Shown here: positions 7,385 through 16,038 of the stretch, piece by piece | How positions within the stretch are numbered: the first letter of the stretch is position 1 | Layout of the letters: each line of letters opens with the position of its first letter | Assembly: GCA_002341815.1 (NCBI GenBank) | Contig: DDOT01000177.1 | Span: 1,920-19,931 of the forward strand | Length of the DNA stretch: 18,012 nt | Direction of reading: 5' to 3' | Source of the DNA: Thiobacillus sp. UBA2487 | Lineage (GTDB): Bacteria; Pseudomonadota; Gammaproteobacteria; Burkholderiales; Sulfuriferulaceae | Notes under the pieces: model-generated | Told to the model about the DNA's origin: nothing | Databases searched by the model: none | Seen by the model: the letters and a program-made list of their open reading frames with translations, nothing else | Position numbers and translations under genes: made by a program

Positions 7385-10300
7385 TTGACCCATATTTTAA
7401 TGAAGGTCGAAACCCACAACCATCCCACGGCGATCTCTCCGTTTGCCGGTGCAGCGACCGGTTCTGGCGGTGAAATCCGTGACGAAGGGGCCACCGGTAT
7501 CGGCTCAAAGCCAAAAGCCGGCTTGTGCGGCTTTAGCGTATCCAACCTGCAAATTCCCGGTTTCGCCCAGCCATGGGAAACCGCCACCAGCGGCACACCG
7601 TATGGCAAGCCGGCTCGCATCGCCTCACCCCTGCAAATCATGATCGACGGCCCGCTGGGATCCGCTGCGTTCAATAATGAATTTGGTCGCCCCTGCTTGG
7701 CTGGCTACTTCCGTACATTGGAAATTGAACATCAGGAACAAATTCGCGGCTATCATAAACCCATCATGCTGGCTGGTGGCTTGGGCAGCATCGATGCACG
7801 CCATTGCGACAAGCACGCCTTTCCTGCCGGCACCTTGCTTGTTCAATTGGGTGGACCTGGCCTGTTGATCGGGCTGGGTGGTGGTGCCGCATCCAGTATG
7901 AACACGGGAAGCAACGATGAAGCCCTTGACTTCGATTCAGTGCAACGCGGCAATCCGGAAATGCAACGCCGCGCGCAAGAGGTCATTGATCGCTGCTGGG
8001 AAATGGGTGACCACAATCCCATACTGTCGATTCACGATGTGGGTGCTGGCGGTGTATCTAATGCTTTCCCTGAATTGATCGACGGTGCCGGTCGAGGCGC
8101 TCATCTGCATTTACGCGACCTGCCTTTGGAGGCCAGCGGGCTGTCACCACGCGAAATTTGGTGCAATGAAGCGCAAGAACGCTATGTCCTGGCCATTTCA
8201 CCCGACCGTTTGCAAGAATTTCGTGCGTTGTGCGCCCGCGAACGCTGCCCGTTTGCCGTGATTGGTACCGCTACCGACGATCATCATCTGCTGGTCGATG
8301 ATACCCTGTTGGGCCAACCCGCCGTCGATGTCGATCTGTCGGTCATTTTGGGAAAACCGCCACGCATGACGCGCATGGCCACCCATAGCCAGCCCACCCT
8401 CACCAGCCTTAAACTGGATGCCGTCTCCCCACAAGACGCTGCATTACGGGTGCTGCAAATGCCGGCTGTGGCATCCAAAGCCTTTCTGATTCATATTGGC
8501 GATCGTAGCGTTGGTGGATTAACCGCGCGTGATCAAATGGTAGGGCCTTGGCAAATTCCGGTTGCTGATGTTGCCGTAACCGCCATGGGATTCACCGAAT
8601 TACGCGGCGAAGCCTTTGCCGTGGGTGAGCGCACCCCCATTGCGTTGATTGACCCGGCTGCGTCGGGTCGCATGGCGATTGCTGAAGCAATCACCAATCT
8701 GGCAGCAGCCAGTATTGACGATATCGGTGAAATTCGCCTGTCAGCCAACTGGATGGCGGCTTGTGGCGACAACGCGGAAGATGCCGCTCTGTACGATACC
8801 GTACACGCGGTTGCCATCGAACTCTGTCCACAACTGGGCATCAGCATCCCGGTTGGCAAGGACTCCTTGTCCATGCGCACGCGCTGGCAAGACAACAATG
8901 GACAAGACAAATCGGTGACATCCCCGTTATCGCTGATTATCAGCGCGTTTGCGCCGGTCAACGACATTCGTCGCACGCTGACCCCACAATTGCGTACCGA
9001 CAAAGGTCCGAGCGATTTGATATTGATCGATTTGGGACGAGGGCGCAATCGCTTGGGCGGTTCTATATTGGCGCAAGCCTGCAACCAAGTGGGCGATCAA
9101 TGTCCCGATTTGCACTCTGCCAAACAACTCAAGGCATTTTTCAACACCATCCAGACCTTGAACGCCAATGGTCGCTTGTTGGCTTATCATGACCGGTCGG
9201 ATGGCGGCTTGTGGGCAACCTTGTGTGAAATGGCGTTTGCCGGCCATTGTGGCGTGAGTATTGAAATCGACGAACTTTGCCATGATCTGTCACGCGTTAC
9301 TCGCGAAGATCTGGGCATTTCCGATGACGACGATGCCCTGCCCGAACTCAGCGCCAACGAAGTCAACCAACAGTTACTGCGCGTTCTGTTCAGTGAAGAG
9401 CCTGGCGCCATTTTGCAAGTCGCACGCGAACACACGCCTGCGGTGATGCAAGCATTCTTCAACGCCGGCTTGCGTAGCGAGTTCCACATGTTGGGCAACA
9501 TCAATCCCGATGACCGCATCCAAGCGATACGCGCCGGGCAGGCCATCCTCGATTTCAGCCGTAGCGAATTGCAAACGGCTTGGTATGCCACCAGCCACCA
9601 AATTCAACGCCTGCGTGATAATCCGGCCTGTGCCGATGCTGAATTTGCCTTGGCCGGCAGTGCAGACGACCCTGGCCGTTCGGTCAGCTTGCGTTTTGAT
9701 CCTGACCAGCGCATAGCGATCGGCGGCAACCGGCCTGTAATCGCCATCTTGCGTGAACAAGGTGTGAATGGACACGTTGAAATGGCAGCCGCTTTCCACC
9801 AAGCCGGATTTGATTCGGTAGATGTACACATGAGCGACATTCTAAGCGGGCGTGTCCAGCTAAACCGCTTTCGCGCATTGGCGGCGTGCGGCGGTTTTTC
9901 TTATGGCGATGTATTGGGTGCAGGCGAAGGATGGGCCAAATCCATTTTATTCAATACGCGGGCCCGCGATGAGTTTCAAACCTTTTTTCAGCGCACGGAT
10001 ACCTTGGCACTTGGCGTTTGCAACGGCTGCCAAATGATGAGCAATCTCGGCGAAATCATCCCCGGCACCGAGCATTGGCCGCGTTTCCGCCGCAACCTGT
10101 CCGAACAGTTTGAAGCACGTCTGGTAATGGTTGAGATCTTGGACAGCCCGTCTGTGTTATTCGCTGACATGAGCGGCAGTCGCTTGCCGGTGGTTGTCTC
10201 TCACGGAGAAGGTCGTGCGCACTTCCAGCAAGCCGACCTGGCGAATACCAGCCATGCGTTCCTGCGGTATGTCGACCATCTCGGCAATGCCACGGAAACC

Positions 10301-10498
10301 TATCCGTTCAATCCGAATGGTTCAATTAACGGACTGAACGGTTTTACCTCAACCGATGGTCGTTTTAACATTCTGATGCCACATCCTGAGCGCACCTTCC
10401 GCCGTGAGCAATTCAGTTGGTATCCTGACCATGCCGGCCAAACCAGCCCCTGGATGCGCCTGTTTATCAATGCCCGACGCTGGATGGATCAAACATGA
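7385..10498 (+). CDS. PurL C-terminal fragment, open frame after the premature TAA
   Basis: An open frame of 1037 codons that could restart at TTG 7385, or at ATG 7400 (MKVETHNHP). AGG stands only a couple of bases before the TTG, so efficient re-initiation is doubtful. It carries the ATP-binding motifs of the first AIRS domain, the second AIRS domain ([18 protein letters not shown]) and the complete glutaminase domain. Full conservation over this length shows either that selection still acts on it or that the TAA is very recent. Confidence 0.6.
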   Translation: MTHILMKVETHNHPTAISPFAGAATGSGGEIRDEGATGIGSKPKAGLCGFSVSNLQIPGFAQPWETATSGTPYGKPARIASPLQIMIDGPLGSAAFNNEFGRPCLAGYFRTLEIEHQEQIRGYHKPIMLAGGLGSIDARHCDKHAFPAGTLLVQLGGPGLLIGLGGGAASSMNTGSNDEALDFDSVQRGNPEMQRRAQEVIDRCWEMGDHNPILSIHDVGAGGVSNAFPELIDGAGRGAHLHLRDLPLEASGLSPREIWCNEAQERYVLAISPDRLQEFRALCARERCPFAVIGTATDDHHLLVDDTLLGQPAVDVDLSVILGKPPRMTRMATHSQPTLTSLKLDAVSPQDAALRVLQMPAVASKAFLIHIGDRSVGGLTARDQMVGPWQIPVADVAVTAMGFTELRGEAFAVGERTPIALIDPAASGRMAIAEAITNLAAASIDDIGEIRLSANWMAACGDNAEDAALYDTVHAVAIELCPQLGISIPVGKDSLSMRTRWQDNNGQDKSVTSPLSLIISAFAPVNDIRRTLTPQLRTDKGPSDLILIDLGRGRNRLGGSILAQACNQVGDQCPDLHSAKQLKAFFNTIQTLNANGRLLAYHDRSDGGLWATLCEMAFAGHCGVSIEIDELCHDLSRVTREDLGISDDDDALPELSANEVNQQLLRVLFSEEPGAILQVAREHTPAVMQAFFNAGLRSEFHMLGNINPDDRIQAIRAGQAILDFSRSELQTAWYATSHQIQRLRDNPACADAEFALAGSADDPGRSVSLRFDPDQRIAIGGNRPVIAILREQGVNGHVEMAAAFHQAGFDSVDVHMSDILSGRVQLNRFRALAACGGFSYGDVLGAGEGWAKSILFNTRARDEFQTFFQRTDTLALGVCNGCQMMSNLGEIIPGTEHWPRFRRNLSEQFEARLVMVEILDSPSVLFADMSGSRLPVVVSHGEGRAHFQQADLANTSHAFLRYVDHLGNATETYPFNPNGSINGLNGFTSTDGRFNILMPHPERTFRREQFSWYPDHAGQTSPWMRLFINARRWMDQT

Positions 10499-10929
10499 GC
10501 GATTCTCAACCGTTACGCCGCTTTAGTGCGGAAGAACTGGCCCAACGCAACCAGACGCTGGGCGTTGACGACAACCACTGGTACAGCGATGCCGAACTGG
10601 ATGACCTGGAAGAAACCGATCCGCTGACAGCCACACGTATTGCACGCCGGCAATCGCAATTGACCAAACTGCGTGGCAATACCCCGACTGGCGAAGCCCC
10701 GCCAATGACCACCGAAGGACTCACGACGGTGCTTGAAGAAGCGCGTGCCGTATTGCTGCGTGATGGTGGCGATCTCGAATTGGTGGATTTTTCCGGAACC
10801 GAGGTACGGGTTCGCCTGAAAGGCGCCTGCACCGGTTGTCCGAATTCAGTACTGGATTTGAAAAACGTGGTTGAAACCATCGTGCGACGGGCTTACCCGC
10901 AAGTCACCGCCGTCAAAAACACTTATTGA
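10495..10929 (+). CDS. Nfu-type iron-sulfur cluster scaffold domain protein
   Basis: A 144-aa protein. Residues 72-144 form a NifU C-terminal (Nfu) domain: [21 protein letters not shown], then [22 protein letters not shown] with the CxxC pair that binds or passes on an Fe-S cluster, and a YPQVTAV end. The first 70 residues are acidic, without recognisable domain, and contain no Cys. It is not NfuA proper, because the A-type domain that precedes Nfu there is absent. The ATG overlaps the purL TGA (ATGA) with GGATGGA upstream, so its translation is probably coupled to purL. The stop overlaps the stop region of the converging DUF3106 gene by 7 bases, leaving no room for an intergenic terminator. 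Confidence 0.9.
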   Translation: MSDSQPLRRFSAEELAQRNQTLGVDDNHWYSDAELDDLEETDPLTATRIARRQSQLTKLRGNTPTGEAPPMTTEGLTTVLEEARAVLLRDGGDLELVDFSGTEVRVRLKGACTGCPNSVLDLKNVVETIVRRAYPQVTAVKNTY

Positions 10930-11552
10930 TGGACCAAGGGCGGGGCCGGTGATGTAGTGACCGGCGCATCAACCGCCGGCGCCGAAGTCTCCACGACCGG
11001 AGAAACAGAACCCGTTGCGCCGATCGGCTTTGCCACCCCTGGTGCGCTGCCGGTTGACACGGAAGTCCCCGGCACCGGAACCGCCGAATTGAGTGCCGGC
11101 ACAACGGAAGGTTGTGTGACTGCGGGCAACGGTGGATGTGCAGCCAACAAGCGCTGCTTGATGGTTTTTTGCTGGGCGGGCGGCAAGTGTTTCAGCTTGA
11201 GATAATTGCGGCGCGCTTGATCGCGTTGCTGCTGGGTCAGCGAACTCCAAACGATCAAACGCCGCTCGAAGCGCTGCTGCTGATCGGGGTGCAACGAAGG
11301 GTATCTGGCTGCGGCAGCCAGCAACCGTTGACGCTGCACTGTTGACATACCATTCCACTTGGATGCCACCGGTGCAAGCACGGTTTGTTGTTGCGGTGTT
11401 AAATGCTGCCAGTCAGGCACCTCTGCGCGCGCCAACAAGGGCAAGCATAACAAACACCCGCATACCCAGCCAAAGAAATACCGAATAACGCTCCCACGCT
11501 TCGTGCTAGCATTATTCGATACCGCCCCGACCACTAATTCGCGTTGGCCCAT
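10923..11552 (-). CDS. Exported DUF3106 protein
   Basis: A protein of up to 209 aa. A signal peptide is visible (basic TKRGSVIRY, then FFGWVCGCLLCLPLL, likely cleavage after ARA). After it comes the DUF3106 core, rich in Leu/Gln/Arg: LTPQQQTVLAPVASKWNGM, RFERRLIVWSSLTQQQRDQA and a KHLPPAQQKTIKQRL end. The last 70 residues are a Pro/Ala/Thr/Ser/Val low-complexity tail. Function is unknown; such proteins are typical of betaproteobacteria behind a sigma factor and a DUF3619 gene, as here. The start is uncertain: ATG 11552 overlaps the DUF3619 gene by 19 bases, while GTG 11534 shares one base with its TAG stop and gives a more normal signal peptide. Neither has a good ribosome binding site. Confidence 0.82.
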   Translation of the reverse strand: MGQRELVVGAVSNNASTKRGSVIRYFFGWVCGCLLCLPLLARAEVPDWQHLTPQQQTVLAPVASKWNGMSTVQRQRLLAAAARYPSLHPDQQQRFERRLIVWSSLTQQQRDQARRNYLKLKHLPPAQQKTIKQRLLAAHPPLPAVTQPSVVPALNSAVPVPGTSVSTGSAPGVAKPIGATGSVSPVVETSAPAVDAPVTTSPAPPLVHQ

Positions 11553-11908
11553 TTGTTCAGATGCGTATCAAGGTAAGCATTTACGGGCAGTTCACCAGCC
11601 AACAACGCGGTATCCACCGCTGCCGTATCATCATCGCTGCTTGAACCGGCGTACTCCCACACCACACTGGCCAACGCAAGCACCACCAACAACATGGCAC
11701 CAGCAGCACCCAAACGATGTTGCCTGAACCACCCGGTCAAGGTAATGCTGTGTGCCGAACGCAAATACGGTGCACCACGCTGCTGGCTGGCTGCCTCACA
11801 CGCCTGCTCACGCGATGACTGTAATCGACGCAACACGTCCGAACCCAACCCGTTCAAGCCGTCGTTCAACTCCGTTACCAATTTTTTGGCGTACTGTTCC
11901 TCATTCAT
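11534..11908 (-). CDS. DUF3619 membrane protein, possible sigma-factor partner
   Basis: A 124-aa protein that starts MNEEQYAKKLVTELNDGLNGL. The start is ATG 11908, overlapping the sigma-factor stop (ATGAATGA). One membrane segment, LGAAGAMLLVVLALASVVW, lies near residues 68-87, after a basic cytoplasmic N-terminal half and before an acidic outer tail (GSSSDDDT). This pattern matches DUF3619 proteins of betaproteobacteria. A single-pass membrane protein encoded directly after an ECF-like sigma factor suggests an anti-sigma role; that is inference, as no anti-sigma motif such as a zinc HxxxCxxC is present. Confidence 0.82.
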   Translation of the reverse strand: MNEEQYAKKLVTELNDGLNGLGSDVLRRLQSSREQACEAASQQRGAPYLRSAHSITLTGWFRQHRLGAAGAMLLVVLALASVVWEYAGSSSDDDTAAVDTALLAGELPVNAYLDTHLNKWANAN

Positions 11909-12461
11909 CGTGAATTCCTTTTTCCTGCAGCATGGCGGCCAATGCTCGCACTGCGCGCGAACAGTGCGTTTTGACACTTCCTTCCGAACACCCCATGACA
12001 ACAGCAGTCTCTGCAATATCCATTTCCTCCCAGTAACGCAGCACAAAGGCTTCACGTTGACGCGCAGGCAATTTTTCTATTGCTTCTTGTATGGCCGCCA
12101 GATTTTTAGAGGCGGACAAAACGTTCATTGGGTCCTCATGCTCCGCTGTTGCTTGCGTATGCTCAAGTGGTTCATCATCTTCATCATCAGCACCGGGCGT
12201 AAAGATGGACAAGGTTGTCACCCAAAAGTTGCGCACCTTTTGCCGTCGATAATAATCCCGAATGGTGTTTTGCATGATGCGCTGAAATAACAGCGGCCAT
12301 TCCTCAACCGGTGCATTGGCGTATTTATCGGCCAATTTCAGCATGGAATCTTGCACGATATCCAGCGCGGCCTGATCGTCGCGCACAGCAAAAGCAGCCT
12401 GACGAAAGGCCCGTCGCTCAACGCCGGCCAAAAAACGGTTCAACTCAACAGCAGTGCCCAA
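11901..12461 (-). CDS. RNA polymerase sigma factor, ECF-like (sigma-70 regions 2 and 4)
   Basis: A 186-aa two-domain sigma factor. Region 2 covers about residues 13-78 (AALDIVQDSMLKLADKY, then LLFQRIMQNTIRDYYRRQK). An acidic linker (ADDEDDEPLE) follows. Region 4 covers about 123-175 (AIEKLPARQREAFVLRYWEE, then helix-turn-helix IAETAVVMGCSEGSVKTHCS). It belongs to the betaproteobacterial group whose members start LNRFLAGVERRAF. The start is TTG at 12461, with GGGGA five bases upstream and only 19 bases after the S49 peptidase gene stop; no alternative ATG fits the family start. It heads the sigma/DUF3619/DUF3106 unit and may also receive readthrough from the peptidase gene. Its target promoters are unknown. 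Confidence 0.92.
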   Translation of the reverse strand: MGTAVELNRFLAGVERRAFRQAAFAVRDDQAALDIVQDSMLKLADKYANAPVEEWPLLFQRIMQNTIRDYYRRQKVRNFWVTTLSIFTPGADDEDDEPLEHTQATAEHEDPMNVLSASKNLAAIQEAIEKLPARQREAFVLRYWEEMDIAETAVVMGCSEGSVKTHCSRAVRALAAMLQEKGIHDE

Positions 12462-12480
12462 CTTTTTCCCCGACCACTGA

Positions 12481-13398
12481 CTAACGCAGCACCCAACCGG
12501 TCAGCGCACGCGGACTAACAAACTGAGCCAATGTGCTACCTAATTGATGTGCGACCCGGTCAGACAAACCTTGCTCCGGCGTGTAATCCACCACCGAATC
12601 TTCATGAATCACATCGCGCGCTACAGAATCCACCGTGCCATAACCGTCGGCCAATCCTAATTGCACACTGCGCGCCCCGGTCCAAACCAACCCGCTGAAC
12701 ATATCCGGCGTTTCATGCAAGCGACTGCCACGTCCAGCGCGTACCGCATTGATGAACTGTTGATGAATTTCTTCCAACATGCCTTGCGCATACGCCTGTT
12801 GCTGAGGGTTAACCGGCGAATAGGGATCAAGAAAGCCTTTATTAGCCCCGGCGGTTAATAAACGTCGCTCAACACCCACCTTATTCATGACGCCCGTAAA
12901 GCCAAAGCCGTCCATCAGCACGCCAATCGACCCAACCAAACTGGCCTGGTTGACATAAATCCGATCAGCCGCCGATGCAACGTAATACCCGCCAGACGCA
13001 CACAAATCGTCCACCACCACATACAACGGAATCTGTGGATATTTTTTGCGCAAGCGCCGGATTTCATCGTAGATTTGACCAGCCTGTACCGGACTGCCCC
13101 CCGGGCTATTGATACGCAATATCACGCCCACGGTATTCTTGTCCGAAAAAGCAGCTTGTAACCCGCTGATCATGTCATCGGCATTCACCCCGTTGCTGGC
13201 AATTTCGCCTTTCAAGTTGACCAGCGCGGTATGTTTACCCATAGCGACCGGCCAATCCATCGAAACCAGCACCAGCGCCACAATACCAGCCAATGTCAAC
13301 AACCGGAAAGACACCCACCAACGCCGGGTTAACCTGATTTCATGCGCGACAGCCGAAGAATCAGGCACGCTATCGTGCAACTTTTTTCCAAATATCAT
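12481..13398 (-). CDS. sppA: S49-family signal peptide peptidase (SppA-like), membrane bound
   Basis: A 305-aa short-form serine peptidase that cleaves remnant signal peptides and other membrane peptides. The N-terminus is cytoplasmic, with one membrane segment at about 30-48 (SFRLLTLAGIVALVLVS). The catalytic Ser135 lies in CASGGYYVASAAD and Lys187 in GANKGFLDPYSP; their spacing of 52 residues is that of the Ser/Lys dyad of B. subtilis SppA. INSPGGSP is also a family hallmark. The short form is common in betaproteobacteria, unlike the double-length E. coli SppA. ATG 13398 is preceded by TGGAAC. It lies 24 bases after the HAD phosphatase gene and probably belongs to its transcript. Confidence 0.93.
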   Translation of the reverse strand: MIFGKKLHDSVPDSSAVAHEIRLTRRWWVSFRLLTLAGIVALVLVSMDWPVAMGKHTALVNLKGEIASNGVNADDMISGLQAAFSDKNTVGVILRINSPGGSPVQAGQIYDEIRRLRKKYPQIPLYVVVDDLCASGGYYVASAADRIYVNQASLVGSIGVLMDGFGFTGVMNKVGVERRLLTAGANKGFLDPYSPVNPQQQAYAQGMLEEIHQQFINAVRAGRGSRLHETPDMFSGLVWTGARSVQLGLADGYGTVDSVARDVIHEDSVVDYTPEQGLSDRVAHQLGSTLAQFVSPRALTGWVLR

Positions 13399-13422
13399 GT
13401 TCAGTTCCAGAAAATTAATGCA

Positions 13423-14076
13423 TCAGGCATGCCGGTCCAGCCAAACGGCCAGCTCGTCAAAACTGTTAGCGACATACAACGGATCGAAGTCTTGCAGACT
13501 TTCGCCCGCATGCGCGCCATACGCAACACCCACACTGGCCACACCGGCATTTTGCGCCATTTGCAGGTCGTGACTGGTGTCACCGATCATCAAGGTGCGC
13601 TCGGGCGCCACCTGACAGAGCGTCATCAACTCCAGCAACATGGCCGGATGGGGCTTGGAGAAGGTCTCTTCTGCGCAACGCGTGTAATGAAAATACGCAC
13701 GCAAACCCGACATATCCAGCGCACGATCGAGACCAAGGCGGTTTTTGCCGGTTGCCACTGTCACCCAGTAACCGTCATTATGGAGCCGCGGAATCGTTTC
13801 CGCAACGCCCGTGAACATCTGCAGATGGGCGTCTTGCAGATGAAAATGCCGCCGATACGCCACCACCAATGCCTGAAACTGCGATTCCCGTATCGTCGGA
13901 TGCAACCTCAGCACCGCCTCGCGCAATCCCAACCCGATAATATGCTTGGCCTCCGCCTCACTCGGCACCGACAGGCCGACCTCGGCACTGGCCAGGCGCA
14001 ATGCATTCGCGATGGCTGCGGTTGAATCCATCAACGTACCATCCCAATCAAACACCAACAAATCAAAACGCCGCAT
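13423..14076 (-). CDS. HAD-superfamily phosphatase, phosphoglycolate-phosphatase-like
   Basis: A 217-aa HAD hydrolase with the small helical cap of the Gph group. Motif I is DWDGTL with nucleophile Asp10 and Asp12. Motif II is VATGK (Thr109). Motif III is Lys141 in SKPHP, and motif IV is GDTSHD (Asp166 and Asp170). The substrate cannot be read from the sequence; phosphoglycolate or another small phosphate ester is likely. AAGGAG lies just before ATG 14076. It sits between rluC and the S49 peptidase gene, an order commonly seen in betaproteobacteria, and is separated from rluC by 72 bases with no evident terminator. Confidence 0.92.
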   Translation of the reverse strand: MRRFDLLVFDWDGTLMDSTAAIANALRLASAEVGLSVPSEAEAKHIIGLGLREAVLRLHPTIRESQFQALVVAYRRHFHLQDAHLQMFTGVAETIPRLHNDGYWVTVATGKNRLGLDRALDMSGLRAYFHYTRCAEETFSKPHPAMLLELMTLCQVAPERTLMIGDTSHDLQMAQNAGVASVGVAYGAHAGESLQDFDPLYVANSFDELAVWLDRHA

Positions 14077-14148
14077 TAACGCTCCTTATTCGCCCCGATC
14101 GGGCAGCATGTTCATTCAAATCCCTGATCACAACCTGCACAGCCAACA

Positions 14149-15102
14149 TCACGCCGCAGACAAGCCGTTCATAAACTGTTGCAACTCGGGCGGCAATGGC
14201 GCATCAATCGTCAATTGCTCCCCGGTCAACGGATGCGGCATCGTCAGACGACGTGCATGCAAAAACATTCGTTTCAAACCTTGTCGCGCCCATTCACGAT
14301 TACGCGCAAAATCACCATATTTCTCATCACCGGCAATTGCAAAACCCGCATGCGCCAAATGCACCCGAATCTGGTGGGTACGTCCGGTTTTCAATTCGGC
14401 TTCCAGCAACGTAAATTCTTTCCACATAGCCTCCCGTCGAAAAATGGTATGTGATGGCTTGCCGTCATCACGCACCATTACACGTCGCTCACCCTGGGCA
14501 TCCAGATATTTGTACAATGGGTCTTCAATATGCCGCACCGGCCATTGCCAATTCCCGGGCACCAGCGCCAGATAGCGTTTGTCAATACCGCCCGCGCGAA
14601 ACAAATCGTGCAAACGCACCAACGCGCTGCGCCGACAAGCCACCACCAATACCCCCGATGTTTCCCGATCCAAACGATGTGCCAGCTCCAAAAAACGACT
14701 GTTCGGCAATTCAGCGCGCAATTGTTCGATCACACCAAAACTGACCCCGCTGCCGCCATGCACGGCCATACCGGCCGGCTTGTCCAGCACCAGAATGGCA
14801 TCATCCTGATACAACACCCGGTCCAACAAGCGCCGACCGGCGCGCGGCAATGCCAAAACCGGCTGCGTTGGCGCTACTGCGGTGCGGATCGGAGGAATGC
14901 GCACCACTTCGCCCAAAGCCAAACGGTGGGTTGCGTCAACCCGCCCTTTGTTTACCCGCACCTCGCCTTTGCGCAGGATGCGATAAACATGGCTTTTAGG
15001 CACCCCTTTGAGTTGGGTGAACAGAAAATTGTCAACGCGTTGACCATCACCCGATTCATCCACTGTAACAAACGTGACAGTTTCTTTGCGTAAATCATTC
15101 AT
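14149..15102 (-). CDS. rluC: 23S rRNA pseudouridine synthase RluC
   Basis: A 317-aa enzyme that converts specific uridines of 23S rRNA (955, 2504 and 2580 in E. coli) to pseudouridine. An S4 RNA-binding domain covers about residues 21-75 (QRVDNFLFTQLKGVPKSHVY). The catalytic domain has the motif HRLDRETSG with Asp145, then FTLLEAELKTGRTHQIRVH. I chose ATG 15102 (MNDLRKETVTF); an in-frame ATG 28 codons upstream gives a non-conserved Cys/Pro-containing extension. The length matches RluC (E. coli 319 aa). The divergent location next to rne is the same as in E. coli and many proteobacteria. A terminator-like hairpin lies 77 bases upstream of the start. Confidence 0.95.
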   Translation of the reverse strand: MNDLRKETVTFVTVDESGDGQRVDNFLFTQLKGVPKSHVYRILRKGEVRVNKGRVDATHRLALGEVVRIPPIRTAVAPTQPVLALPRAGRRLLDRVLYQDDAILVLDKPAGMAVHGGSGVSFGVIEQLRAELPNSRFLELAHRLDRETSGVLVVACRRSALVRLHDLFRAGGIDKRYLALVPGNWQWPVRHIEDPLYKYLDAQGERRVMVRDDGKPSHTIFRREAMWKEFTLLEAELKTGRTHQIRVHLAHAGFAIAGDEKYGDFARNREWARQGLKRMFLHARRLTMPHPLTGEQLTIDAPLPPELQQFMNGLSAA

Positions 15103-15178
15103 TTTGCATATACTGTCGATGCTTGCCCTGACAGACGGCTTCCAATAAACCAAACTTGGTGCAGTCTGGCAGACAGGT

Positions 15179-15211
15179 AAAAACAACCCGGTTAATTTCG
15201 CTCACCGGATC
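15179..15211 (-). terminator. Terminator-like hairpin with six-U tract upstream of rluC
   Basis: Read on the minus strand, ATCCGGT (15211-15205) pairs with ACCGGGT (15193-15187), a 7-bp stem including one G-U pair and an 11-base loop. After two bases (TG) come six T at 15184-15179. It would be an intrinsic terminator or attenuator for minus-strand transcripts before rluC. The stem is short, so efficiency is uncertain. Confidence 0.4.
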
Positions 15212-15303
15212 CTTGTGGGTTCGTGCCGGAACTGCTTCATGAAACAGCGCTTAAAACAACGCACATGACAGTCAGGCGCAGCACCATACGGCATGACGTT
15301 GCC

Positions 15304-15309
15304 ATTATA
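15304..15309 (-). promoter_or_regulatory. Consensus -10 hexamer TATAAT (minus strand)
   Basis: A perfect TATAAT reads on the minus strand at 15309-15304, preceded by TG without the usual one-base spacer. No good -35 hexamer is found 16-18 bases upstream (ACGCTC or similar). If used, transcription would start near 15297 and run toward rluC through the terminator-like hairpin. Confidence 0.25.
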
Positions 15310-15372
15310 CACGTCGGTTATACAAGGAGCGTATCTGCCCGCACAAACGGCAGAACGAGGCGACATGGCAAC

Positions 15373-15413
15373 AACCTGCAAACGCAACCGGTTTCACGCG
15401 TTGCTTGCAGGTT
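15373..15413 (+). other. Long imperfect hairpin in the rne upstream region
   Basis: AACCTGCAA (15373-15381) pairs perfectly with TTGCAGGTT (15405-15413), and GCAAC (15384-15388) with GTTGC (15400-15404). This gives 14 base pairs, a two-base bulge and an 11-base loop. No T-tract follows on either strand, so it is not an intrinsic terminator. If the rne transcript starts upstream, it could be a leader element like the RNase E-sensing hairpins of E. coli; that is inference. Confidence 0.5.
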
Positions 15414-16038
15414 CTCGTCAATGTGGCCAAAGTAGCGACAGGCATTGTAACCACACACATTAGCGCGCACGACGCCAGAGCAACCGCGTTCAGACGTGCC
15501 ATGCCCAAGGGCAATTCCGGTAACGGCAGGATGAATTTGAACAACAACTCGCACCAGACCATTTCATTGGGCGAACGATTGAAACACGTGATGAATATCC
15601 GTGCTTTTCAGCGATTTGTGCATGAATTGGCGCACACCGGCATCTCAGGTCTTTTACCATGCCTGCTGGCTGTGCACGTGCGGTCTGCCCACCCGATTCG
15701 GCAATTTCATTGTGCCAGAACGACTGTCCCTCATAACGGCCAGCGTCCGGCACTGACTGAACGCAATGCCTGGGGTAACCACCCTCAGCAAACCAGACAC
15801 CTTAAAAATCCATGGCATGCCAGTCTATGCCAGAGCCCTTTTCATGTCGCATGCGTTTCCCGCCACACAGGCAGCTCCGCATCCATGCATGTTAACACCC
15901 TGTTATCAAACCAAAAAACAGGGCGGCCAGGTGATCTGTACGACCAACCAACGTCACCGCATCCACATTGGGGATGCCTTGCGCTGAATTTGTCGGGGGT
16001 GGACTGAACCCGTGTCTTGCGCGCGGGAGAATCTGTTC

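Larger units (their letters stand above)
6533..10498 (+). pseudogene. purL: purL (phosphoribosylformylglycinamidine synthase) interrupted by an in-frame TAA
   Basis: The reading frame from 6533 to 10498 encodes a full-length large-type PurL (1321 codons; E. coli 1295 aa), the ATP- and glutamine-dependent enzyme of the fourth purine step. Codon 278 is TAA. Similarity to PurL is unbroken on both sides in the same frame: ERFYPDADG before, [20 protein letters not shown] after. No other stop or frameshift is visible. All large-PurL parts are present: an N-terminal PurS-like domain, the linker with [13 protein letters not shown], two AIRS-type domains (first with [14 protein letters not shown]) and a C-terminal glutamine amidotransferase domain with Cys1163 in GVCNGCQMM and the PHPER motif. 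Whether this is a real mutation, a sequencing or assembly error, or tolerated by readthrough cannot be told from this window. Confidence 0.9.
15103..16038. other. 936-base gene-free region between rluC and rne
   Basis: No credible coding gene is present: the open frames here, including a 200-codon one on the plus strand at 15405-16007, have His/Pro/Asn-rich compositions unlike proteins. It must hold the divergent rluC and rne promoters and probably a long rne leader; in E. coli the rne leader is about 360 nt and mediates autoregulation. Visible structure includes a minus-strand terminator-like hairpin (15179-15211), a minus-strand TATAAT (15304-15309), a 14-bp hairpin (15373-15413), and a 7-bp hairpin (15898-15904 with 15917-15923). 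Confidence 0.7.

Noticed and set aside
14091..14104. Palindrome CCCGATCGGG between rluC and the HAD phosphatase gene.
   Set aside because: It has no loop and no T-tract and is short; it may be chance or an operator, but nothing supports either.
15405..16007. A 200-codon plus-strand open frame upstream of rne.
   Set aside because: Its composition (many His, Pro, Asn, Thr, Arg) and lack of any fold-like pattern or ribosome binding site make it a chance frame in the gene-free region.
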